6,177 bases of DNA. It comes from Gammaproteobacteria bacterium (GTDB lineage: Bacteria; Pseudomonadota; Gammaproteobacteria; Pseudomonadales; Azotimanducaceae). Position 1 is the first letter of the stretch, and each line of letters starts with the position of its first letter. The stretch covers positions 1 through 6,177 of the forward strand of contig PBTJ01000010.1 of NCBI GenBank assembly GCA_002726925.1, given 5' to 3'. The notes below the pieces were generated by a model, which did no database searches, had not been told where the DNA came from, and saw only the letters and a list, made by a program, of their open reading frames with translations. The position numbers and the translations under genes are program-made. Of the stretch, positions 1-5,986 are shown piece by piece.

Positions 1-110
1 CCTACTGCGGCATAAGTCAGTAGTCCAAGAACCAACAACGCGTTGGCGAGCTGCTGTGTTGTCGCGGACGCTCGCTTGGCGCTACGTAATATCGAATCGA
101 CGACGAACAT
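1..110 (-). CDS. Start of an unrecognised, probably membrane-anchored protein (partial, runs off the left edge)
   Basis: A reading frame opens with ATG at 110-108 and stays open to the window edge, giving 36 residues. It overlaps the last 29 bases of the sulfotransferase gene in another frame. AGGAG lies at 118-114, three bases before the ATG, which is a strong if slightly close ribosome binding site encoded inside the upstream gene. The peptide begins MFVVDSILRSAKRAS, followed from about residue 21 by a hydrophobic run (LANALLVLGLLTYAAV). Basic residues before a hydrophobic stretch fit a membrane anchor or an uncleaved signal sequence. The overlap predicts translational coupling with the sulfotransferase, so a shared job is likely. 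I do not recognise the family. The main doubt is that only 36 residues are visible. Confidence 0.55.
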   Translation of the reverse strand, partial: MFVVDSILRSAKRASATTQQLANALLVLGLLTYAAV

Positions 111-2118
111 CCTCTCCTAAAGCTTCCTTTAGTGGATCCAGCCAAGGCTCATAGTTTTGCCAAGCGTCAAGCGCGGTTCGAAATATCGGCTGCCGAACCT
201 GCTCGGAACTGGGTGTGCGCACATTGCGCTTGGTCTTGTGAAAGTCGATGCAGCTTTGCTCGAAAGGCAGCCCACAAAAATTCAGCATGCGACGCACCTG
301 CGTCTCAAGATCATCCACCAGGTCCTCATGCTGCACGCGGAGAATAAAACCGGGCAGGACCTCGTCCCAGTGATCCATCAATTCGACATAGTCGCGGTAG
401 TAAGTGCCTATCTCCGATAACCCGTAGGTAAACTCTTGGCCTTCAAAAAAAAGCTGCTTAAATCCACTGAAACAGCAAGACATCGGATGACGGCGTGCAT
501 CAATGACTTTTGCATTGGGCAGGATCATTTTAATTAAGCCGACATCGCGAAAGTTATTTGGCATCTTATCGATAAAGAATTGGCCTCCTTCTCTATGGAT
601 CTGCGTCTCGTCAATGTAGGTCTGACCCAATTTTTGCGCCATGTCAGGCGTCAAGTGATTCAATATCATGGGGTATCTTGGCTCTTCATTGACCATACGC
701 CGGCCATTGAGGCGGTGGGCGATGGCAGGGATATTATTCAGCTCCAATGTGCCATCTACCAGCGAGTGCGATGCCAAAATCTGCTCGAGCAATGTAGAAC
801 CCGCCCGAGGCAGGCCAACAATAAAAATTGGGTCTGGCGCCGAACAACCCGCGTCACCAAAATTTTCGAACATTTGCGCTGTGCAAACCGTTCTTTGCTG
901 GGCCAACTTAAAAGTCATCCTATCTTTGTCGTACTGGGTCTGAGCGTTTTTCAGCTGGTTCCCAAGCAAATAGTGCTCCGCCGCCGATTGATAATCCTGC
1001 GCGTCCTCCATCGCCTTGCCTAAAGCGAAACAAAGATGGATCTTATCGTCTACGGAAGTGCTCTCTGCGTGTTGTTTTTCGCGCATTTGCGCAATTTCTG
1101 CATCCTCAAACCTATAGGTTTTTAGATTTGCCAAACTCCAGAAGGCATCACCAAAATCTGACTTGGCTCGATAAACAGCTCGATAAGCTTCAACCGCCTC
1201 GTCAACGCGGCCTACCGTTTTTAACGCATGTCCTCGAAGCAGGTGGGCAGGAGCAGCATTCGGGTCAAGTTCAACGAACTCGTTGTAAAGGGCTAGCGCT
1301 TCGTCAAAGCGACCCACAGCTACGCACTGATTCGCATAGGCAAAACGATATTTGTTATTGTCGGGCTCGCTCTCTAGCAATATTTCGGCTTGCGCCATAC
1401 AAAGCTCAAATTTTTGCCGCTTGTAAAGCACATTCATATAGTCAAAACGCACCAGTTTGTCGTTAGGCTCGTAAACTAAAGCGCTTTCAAGAATAAACTC
1501 CGCATCATCCAAGACGTGGGTTTTGACACCCAAATCGGCCAATAGACGCATCCCTTCAATATTTTTTGGGTGCCTTTGCAAAAAGCTTCGACATAACTGC
1601 TCAGCCTTGGCTAGTTTTCCCTCCTCCATCATATTCCTGACGCCCAATAGCTCGGGCGGAAGTGCGGCTAAGCGCTCGAACTGATCTTTAAAAGAATCGT
1701 ATGCTTTGGGGTCGGTATCTCGGTTCGTCAGCTCCGCTAGCAGCCGCCAGCTCGCTATTAGACTACTGTTTTGACGCACCGCCTGCTGAAACGCAGCGCG
1801 GGCGCCAGCCGTGTCATTGAAGGCGAGTAGCGTATGGCCTCGCTCCTGCCAGGCGCGGCCGTAAGAAGGCTCAATGTCGATTAACTTTTGCAGCGAAGCT
1901 AGCGCACCTTCGAGATTGCCTTCATATCGCAGGGCCACAGACACAAAATACAAAGCCTCAGAGTGGTTGGGATAGTCCGCCAGCAATCGCTCTAGGAGTT
2001 CTCGTGCTGCGACGAAATTACCCGACTGAATTTCAGCCTTGCCTTTGGTCAGTAGCTCAGCAGCCGCAGCAACCTTCAAGGAATCATCGCTACGATCTCT
2101 TTGTTCAAAACCAGACAT
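82..2118 (-). CDS. TPR-repeat protein with C-terminal PAPS-dependent sulfotransferase domain
   Basis: The protein has 678 residues. Residues about 18-390 are helical TPR-like repeats with the usual pattern of small residues and final prolines (for example FVAARELLERLLADYP, near 35-50, and FDEALALYNEFVELDPN, near 271-287). They presumably bind a protein or peptide partner. Residues about 430-665 form a Sulfotransfer_3-type domain. GLPRAGSTLLEQIL (435-448) is the loop that binds the 5'-phosphosulfate of PAPS, and the IDARRHP segment with following serines (539-551) fits the 3'-phosphate site. Glu459 in GTLEL lines up by eye with the catalytic Glu of animal tyrosylprotein sulfotransferases. The end has the conserved SEQVRQPI (637-644) and W-x2-Y-x4-L-x-PL pattern. 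There is no signal peptide, so it is probably cytoplasmic. Its substrate, protein or small molecule, is unknown. The start ATG has only a weak ribosome site. The gene follows the receptor gene after a terminator and overlaps the next gene. Confidence 0.93.
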   Translation of the reverse strand: MSGFEQRDRSDDSLKVAAAAELLTKGKAEIQSGNFVAARELLERLLADYPNHSEALYFVSVALRYEGNLEGALASLQKLIDIEPSYGRAWQERGHTLLAFNDTAGARAAFQQAVRQNSSLIASWRLLAELTNRDTDPKAYDSFKDQFERLAALPPELLGVRNMMEEGKLAKAEQLCRSFLQRHPKNIEGMRLLADLGVKTHVLDDAEFILESALVYEPNDKLVRFDYMNVLYKRQKFELCMAQAEILLESEPDNNKYRFAYANQCVAVGRFDEALALYNEFVELDPNAAPAHLLRGHALKTVGRVDEAVEAYRAVYRAKSDFGDAFWSLANLKTYRFEDAEIAQMREKQHAESTSVDDKIHLCFALGKAMEDAQDYQSAAEHYLLGNQLKNAQTQYDKDRMTFKLAQQRTVCTAQMFENFGDAGCSAPDPIFIVGLPRAGSTLLEQILASHSLVDGTLELNNIPAIAHRLNGRRMVNEEPRYPMILNHLTPDMAQKLGQTYIDETQIHREGGQFFIDKMPNNFRDVGLIKMILPNAKVIDARRHPMSCCFSGFKQLFFEGQEFTYGLSEIGTYYRDYVELMDHWDEVLPGFILRVQHEDLVDDLETQVRRMLNFCGLPFEQSCIDFHKTKRNVRTPSSEQVRQPIFRTALDAWQNYEPWLDPLKEALGEDVRRRFDIT
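114..118 (-). promoter_or_regulatory. Ribosome binding site inside the sulfotransferase gene, for the overlapping downstream gene
   Basis: AGGAG on the minus strand lies three bases before the ATG at 110-108, within the codons for the sulfotransferase LGED residues near its C-terminus. The site is the main support, beside the hydrophobic peptide, for a real coupled gene at the left edge. Confidence 0.5.
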
Positions 2119-2250
2119 AGAAATTACCGTTACGTTGAAAATTCAAATGCTTTGGCCGCGCTTAATTCTAAAACCTCATACCTAAAACAAGAAAGGCGAG
2201 CCTAAGCTCGCCTTTATCTCGAGTCCGTTAATACGAACCTGAGCTAGCAG
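2119..2250. other. Intergenic region between receptor and sulfotransferase genes
   Basis: These 132 bases hold the receptor terminator and whatever promoter the sulfotransferase gene has. On the minus strand, a TTGTTT (2186-2181) could act as a -35 box, but the best spaced -10 candidate (AATTAA) is poor. The sulfotransferase ATG is preceded only by a weak purine stretch (ACGGTAATTTCT). No short gene was seen. Confidence 0.5.
2192..2215 (-). terminator. Intrinsic terminator downstream of the TonB-dependent receptor gene
   Basis: A perfect 10-base-pair stem (AAAGGCGAGC with GCTCGCCTTT) encloses a 4-base loop. Read on the minus strand, the stem ends in TTT and is followed by CTTGTTTTAG, a T-rich tail. 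It begins 36 bases after the receptor stop codon and ends 73 bases before the sulfotransferase start. On the plus strand the tail is poor in T and no plus-strand gene ends here, so it serves the receptor transcript. It implies separate control of the sulfotransferase or partial read-through. Confidence 0.88.
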
Positions 2251-4896
2251 CTATTGATTAAAATCATAGCTAAAGCGCATGCCGATAGTACGAGGGCGAT
2301 TAGTAGTAGTCCTTTCTAAGAAGTCCTGGCGATTAATATGCAGTTGCGCACGCTCGTCAGTCAGGTTGTCAACATAAAGCTCAACGCCCAAACCAGTATC
2401 AGTGGTGATCCCAATCGCAGCGTCCATCACAACGTAGCTGTCCTGCATGGTATTTGGCTCTGTCGCAGTGTCGACAATAGAGTTCAGTGCTTCATCGGAA
2501 TACTTGCCGCCTATCTGCCAGTAACCTTCTCGGCCGCCGGACATATCCCAATAATAACGCGCCCGGAGATTACCTTGAAATTCGGGTGTTAACGGCAGGG
2601 GACGGCCAGCATCTTGGACAACGAAAGAAAAACCCGGGTCAACGTAGACCAACTCTGTTTCATTGTATGACATCGCACCAAACAAGCTCAGATTATCGTT
2701 GATCGCCCAAACCATATCCATTTCGATGCCGTTAATTTCTGCGTCACCGCCGTTATCGACAATGGTAAAAATAGAAATATTCTGTGAATCAAATTGTGAG
2801 ACCTGAATATTTTCCCAGTCGATTTGGTAAATCGAGCCATTCAGGCGCATTTGTCCGTCGAGCAAAACGGCCTTCCAACCCAGCTCTAGATTTTCAAGCG
2901 TATCCGATTCGAACTTGTAAGGTAGACAGTATCCAGGGAACCCATTATCGGGATTTGCGTCCACTTCGGCGCACTCAGTGCCGGGACTGTACGTGCCTTT
3001 TTGAGCAGCGCCACGATTAAATCCAGGTGGACGATAACCCTCTGACGACGTCACATAGAGCAACAAGTCATCAGTAGGTGTCCAAGTCACCGTGAATTTG
3101 GTTATCGTGTCGGTAGTGCTAATAGGCTGTAAAACATTGAACTTCTGCTCGTAATCTCTGCCACCGGTAACGTTAGGCCGCACGTCATTTGTTGGGTCAG
3201 CATCATCTACAAAAAGTGGCCGGTTTCCGTAACGCCATGCGCCATATCCCGTAAAACCATACTCTAAGTCGTAATAACGCGCTGAGCCGGCAACCGTTAG
3301 GTTTTCAGTAAGGTCATAGGAGATCTCACCGAAAATCGCGATTTGCTCTTCATTGCGGTGATTGTCATTACGGAAATGCGTGGCCGCATTTGTCAAGCCG
3401 CGTGCATTTGCTGCTGCGCCATCAAGCGCCGAGTTGAGGTTTATATCGATTGGCGCGAACCCTGCTTCAGCAGGCGCCAAATAATTGAAGTTCCCTACAT
3501 GAAGAATTTCGGAATCTTCATAGAAGACGCCACCGGTAAAGCGAAGAGGCTTGTCAGGGTCAGTTGAGACGCGCACTTCATGGGTCATTCGCGTATTTTC
3601 GTTCTCTGCGTTGAAGTTATTAGCCGGATTACCGCATTCAATAACGCCGGTATTACCACTCAGCGTAGGATCCCAGCTGTAGTTAGCCTGACCAACATCC
3701 AAGCCGTGGTAAAAAGTGCCTGTGAGATATTCGCACTGATAGCCAGGTATGAATGCGCCAATGTTGGAATAACCGGTGTAGTCCAATCGCTGAGACACTT
3801 CACGATCCAGATAGGCTCCTGTGTAAAGCAGATCAAGAGCTCCGGCCCGACCCTCTAGGGTCCACGCGAATTGGGTAAACTCGTCCTCCAGCGAATCTTC
3901 GGTGAAACGGGCAACTTTCAAATCCCCGAGCGCCTCGTCGTAATCAAACACACCTTGAGTCTTCAGCGACTGTTGCGTGAACTGCAGAAGGGCTGACCAT
4001 TCATCATTAATCAGATACTTGGCACCCAATCGAACACCCTGATACGAAGCGTCATTGAAGTCGTCTTCGACCAAGCCCGAGCTCGAGGCGGTGGCGTAGG
4101 TTACAGGGATCGTAACGCCTCCCGGGCCTACGACAGTGCCATCGCCGAAGACATGGCCTTCGTCAAACGTAACGGATGAGCCAGGGTATGCGGGATTCAG
4201 GCTGGGGTTTGCGGTAAAAGTACCCTCAATGTTATCGATGTAGCCGCCTTTATTATCGCTATAAACGGCTGCACGCACTGCGAGCCTACCGTCGATCACG
4301 GGGATGTTGATCATCGCTTCGACTTTATTGCTAGGTTCACCGCCTGAAGTGCTCGACACATCAGCTGACAGACTCGCCGCCAACTCGTCGATTACTGGTT
4401 TATTCGTGATAAGACGAACCGTGCCCGCCTGAGAACTTGCGCCGTAGAGAGTGCCTTGTGGCCCCGGCAGTACCTCGATACGCTCCATGTCGGTAATGTA
4501 TACGTCTAAATTACGCCCGCCCGCGGTTACCGGTTGCTCATCGAGATACAGCGCAACATTAGGCGCTGAACCCTGCGACTCGGCAACGGTGATGTTAATT
4601 GCGTCTACGGCTGCACCACGAATGTAGATTTCGTTTTGGCCTGGACCGCGCCCGCCAGAGCTAACACTAGGAAGATATTTCACATAATCTTCAAAGCTTG
4701 TGATGTTTTGTTCTTCAAGCGAATTCTCAGTCATTGCTTGAACCGCAATCGGAATGTCCTGCATGCTCTCAGATCTTTTGGTGGCGGTTACCACCACTTC
4801 CTCCATTACGCCTTGCTCAGCACTGACATGTCCTGCGCTCATGGACACAACTATAGCTGCCACGGCTTGACTTAACTTGTTACGTTGGAAATTCAC
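2251..4896 (-). CDS. TonB-dependent outer-membrane receptor
   Basis: An energy-dependent outer-membrane importer, 881 residues from the chosen GTG. Residues 1-26 are a signal peptide: basic NFQRNK, hydrophobic AVAAIVVSMSA, then VSA before EQ. The TonB box is EEVVVTATK (32-40). The plug domain follows (about 43-167), with IRGAAVD, VALYLDEQPV, the conserved MERIEVLPGPQGTLYG (137-152) and GTVRLITNKP. The rest is a 22-strand-type barrel with the typical YRPPGFNRGA and FESDTLENLELGWK segments and a final RTIGMRFSYDFNQ. There is no N-terminal STN signalling domain and no carboxypeptidase-like extension, so it is a plain transporter. Two cysteine pairs (388/421 and 642/657) probably sit in surface loops. 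The GTG was preferred to an ATG 13 codons upstream (4935) because AGGAG precedes it by five bases and it gives a clean signal peptide. The ligand cannot be inferred; it need not be a siderophore. Confidence 0.95.
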   Translation of the reverse strand: MNFQRNKLSQAVAAIVVSMSAGHVSAEQGVMEEVVVTATKRSESMQDIPIAVQAMTENSLEEQNITSFEDYVKYLPSVSSGGRGPGQNEIYIRGAAVDAINITVAESQGSAPNVALYLDEQPVTAGGRNLDVYITDMERIEVLPGPQGTLYGASSQAGTVRLITNKPVIDELAASLSADVSSTSGGEPSNKVEAMINIPVIDGRLAVRAAVYSDNKGGYIDNIEGTFTANPSLNPAYPGSSVTFDEGHVFGDGTVVGPGGVTIPVTYATASSSGLVEDDFNDASYQGVRLGAKYLINDEWSALLQFTQQSLKTQGVFDYDEALGDLKVARFTEDSLEDEFTQFAWTLEGRAGALDLLYTGAYLDREVSQRLDYTGYSNIGAFIPGYQCEYLTGTFYHGLDVGQANYSWDPTLSGNTGVIECGNPANNFNAENENTRMTHEVRVSTDPDKPLRFTGGVFYEDSEILHVGNFNYLAPAEAGFAPIDINLNSALDGAAANARGLTNAATHFRNDNHRNEEQIAIFGEISYDLTENLTVAGSARYYDLEYGFTGYGAWRYGNRPLFVDDADPTNDVRPNVTGGRDYEQKFNVLQPISTTDTITKFTVTWTPTDDLLLYVTSSEGYRPPGFNRGAAQKGTYSPGTECAEVDANPDNGFPGYCLPYKFESDTLENLELGWKAVLLDGQMRLNGSIYQIDWENIQVSQFDSQNISIFTIVDNGGDAEINGIEMDMVWAINDNLSLFGAMSYNETELVYVDPGFSFVVQDAGRPLPLTPEFQGNLRARYYWDMSGGREGYWQIGGKYSDEALNSIVDTATEPNTMQDSYVVMDAAIGITTDTGLGVELYVDNLTDERAQLHINRQDFLERTTTNRPRTIGMRFSYDFNQ

Positions 4897-4901
4897 GGGC
4901 T

Positions 4902-4906
4902 CTCCT
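4902..4906 (-). promoter_or_regulatory. Ribosome binding site that decides the receptor start
   Basis: AGGAG on the minus strand, five bases before the GTG at 4896-4894. The alternative ATG at 4935-4933 is preceded by TTATTGAGAA, with no good Shine-Dalgarno match, and would add 13 residues containing two prolines and no hydrophobic core ahead of the signal peptide. Confidence 0.75.
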
Positions 4907-5107
4907 GTTCCAGATGGCGCGAGAATGCGCACCATTTCTCAATAACAAAGTACCCTCCCAGTTTTTGCTTCTTGCGCTAATATTTCGTAAGCAAACAAAA
5001 GGTTCGGCGATTGGTTCTCGTTACTGTCTAGAAATTAACACACTTGTTGCGAAAAATGCACAAAACCACCGAAAAATTCGATATATCCGACTGAGCAACG
5101 AGTGCCT

Positions 5108-5123
5108 GCATACATGTGTAAGC
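5108..5123. promoter_or_regulatory. Near-palindrome GCATACA-TG-TGTAAGC, possible regulator site
   Basis: Seven-base arms match at six of seven positions around a 2-base centre, a size and spacing typical of winged-helix dimers such as MarR proteins. It sits between the two divergent genes, 212 bases from the receptor start and 295 from the MarR start. A dyad of this quality could occur by chance, so confidence is low. Confidence 0.22.
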
Positions 5124-5210
5124 GGAGCTTTTATTTCGTCCTCTAAACATTCAGACTCTTAGGCCGTCTAAAGAACCTTCGCTTGCATTAAACTTGGTTT
5201 ACGTTTTTGG

Positions 5211-5239
5211 GTGACGCCACCGCCGTTTGGTGGCATATA
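5211..5239 (+). promoter_or_regulatory. Candidate promoter with embedded operator-like palindrome upstream of the MarR gene
   Basis: GTGACG (5211-5216) and CATATA (5234-5239) are spaced by 17 bases and resemble weak -35 and -10 boxes. The gap between them is filled by the perfect dyad GCCACC-N7-GGTGGC (5216-5221 and 5229-5234). A palindrome across the promoter spacer is a classic place for a self-repressing regulator to bind. The hexamer matches are poor, and the implied leader would be about 170 bases, so this is a suggestion only. Confidence 0.25.
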
Positions 5240-5262
5240 GCGACCCAAAGCCTTGGTGGCAT
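5227..5262 (+). repeat. Ten-base direct repeat TTGGTGGCAT, two copies 26 bases apart
   Basis: TTGGTGGCAT occurs at 5227-5236 and again at 5253-5262. The first copy contains the right arm of the nearby GCCACC/GGTGGC dyad. Two copies within 36 bases of a regulatory region may be repeated protein contacts, but no factor is identified. Confidence 0.45.
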
Positions 5263-5266
5263 CTTG

Positions 5267-5290
5267 GCGAGCATGAGCATGTTTGCTCGC
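5267..5290. repeat. Inverted repeat GCGAGCA / TGCTCGC
   Basis: Perfect 7-base arms (5267-5273 and 5284-5290) flank a 10-base loop. There is no T-rich tail on either strand, so it is not a terminator. It lies 128 bases before the MarR start and, on the candidate promoter above, would be in the leader of that message, as an operator or an RNA hairpin. Confidence 0.35.
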
Positions 5291-5417
5291 TTGCGCAGAC
5301 TGGACGCGAAGACTTGCCTTGAACTGAAGTGCTAAGAAGCGGCGCTATGGCACACGGAGCGACCGATCCTGGGATAGAAGCGAAAACGTTAACAAGCACA
5401 CAGGAAAAAAAGGAACT

Positions 5418-5948
5418 ATGAGCCAAGAAGTAGATGTACTGGTTACTATTCGAAAAATCATTCGAGCCACCGACCTGTATTCCCGACAGTTAAGCAAGAA
5501 GTCCGGTCTCACGGCACCACAACTACTGGTTCTGCAAGCGATACGGGAAATGGGCGCCGTCGCGATTTCTCGCCTCTCCACCCACGTCAGCCTAAGCCAA
5601 GCAACGGTAACGAGTATTTTAGATCGTCTAGAAGGCCGCGGTTTAGTCTCCCGCCACCGCAGCACCATGGACAAGCGCGTGGTGCATGCCACACTAACGC
5701 AACAGGGCGAGGCCATGATTCGGCAAGCACCTAAGCCTCTGCAGGATGTCTTTAGCACGGCCTTTGAAAAGCTCGAGGAGTGGGAAAAATCCATGATCGT
5801 GGCCTCCCTGCAGCGTGTGGCCTCGATGATGAATGCAGAACATATCGATGCCTCTCCCATGCTCCACGTGGGCATCGCCGACGAGCCGGAGGCGGGCGCC
5901 TCAGACCACGATATGGCGGACGCGCCGATTCCCCTGCCCCGTCAGTAG
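5418..5948 (+). CDS. MarR-family winged-helix transcriptional regulator
   Basis: A 176-residue DNA-binding protein. Residues 6-29 form the first dimerisation helix (DVLVTIRKIIRATDLYSRQL). The winged helix follows: LTAPQLLVLQAIREMG (31-46), the recognition helix region SLSQATVTSILDRLEGRGLV (58-77), and a wing with RSTMDKRVVHATLTQQG (81-97), whose Asp and Arg are the MarR hallmark. Residues 105-142 are the C-terminal dimer helices. The segment NAEHIDASPML (139-149) is one I associate, from memory, with the MarR subgroup near ectoine (EctR) or N-acetylglutaminylglutamine osmolyte genes. None of those enzymes is visible here. A variable acidic, proline-rich tail (154-176) ends the protein. AGGA lies three bases before the ATG. 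It is divergent from the receptor gene and probably regulates itself, its downstream neighbour, the receptor, or several of these. Confidence 0.93.
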   Translation: MSQEVDVLVTIRKIIRATDLYSRQLSKKSGLTAPQLLVLQAIREMGAVAISRLSTHVSLSQATVTSILDRLEGRGLVSRHRSTMDKRVVHATLTQQGEAMIRQAPKPLQDVFSTAFEKLEEWEKSMIVASLQRVASMMNAEHIDASPMLHVGIADEPEAGASDHDMADAPIPLPRQ

Positions 5949-5986
5949 CTTAGTGGCGATCTTTAGCCCGCATATCTTTGTACTTA

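Larger units (their letters stand above)
4897..5417. other. Divergent intergenic region between the receptor and marR-type genes
   Basis: These 521 bases separate two divergently transcribed genes and should hold both promoters. The half next to the receptor (about 4940-5100) is AT-rich. A weak promoter-like pair for the receptor is TTGTGC (5063-5058) with GTTAAT (5039-5034) on the minus strand. Open frames here (4914-5162 plus, 5199-5426 minus) have unremarkable composition and no family features, so I do not call them. Dyads and repeats seen are listed separately. No tRNA, riboswitch or mobile-element signature was recognised. Confidence 0.6.

Noticed and set aside
132..1466. Several plus-strand open frames of 71-147 codons opposite the sulfotransferase
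   Set aside because: They are antisense to a gene with clear domain motifs, lack family features, and have compositions expected of shadow frames.
2119..2140. Similar CAACGTAAC strings just upstream of the sulfotransferase start and just inside the receptor start
   Set aside because: The shared string is about nine bases and lies in different positions relative to the two starts, so chance is enough.
2338..4875. Plus-strand open frames opposite the receptor
   Set aside because: The minus strand encodes a complete, motif-rich receptor over the whole stretch, and none of the antisense peptides looks like a protein family.
5120..5136. Small hairpin AAGC-GGA-GCTT followed by TTATTT, terminator-like
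   Set aside because: The stem is only four base pairs and no plus-strand gene ends upstream of it.
4914..5162. Plus-strand 82-codon frame in the divergent region
   Set aside because: It overlaps the receptor's ribosome site region, has no good ribosome site of its own, and the peptide has no recognisable pattern.
5199..5875. Minus-strand frames of 75 and 176 codons overlapping the MarR gene and its leader
   Set aside because: The longer one is antisense to the MarR coding sequence and rich in Arg, Ser and Cys as typical of a shadow frame. The shorter one lies mainly in the presumed leader, without support.
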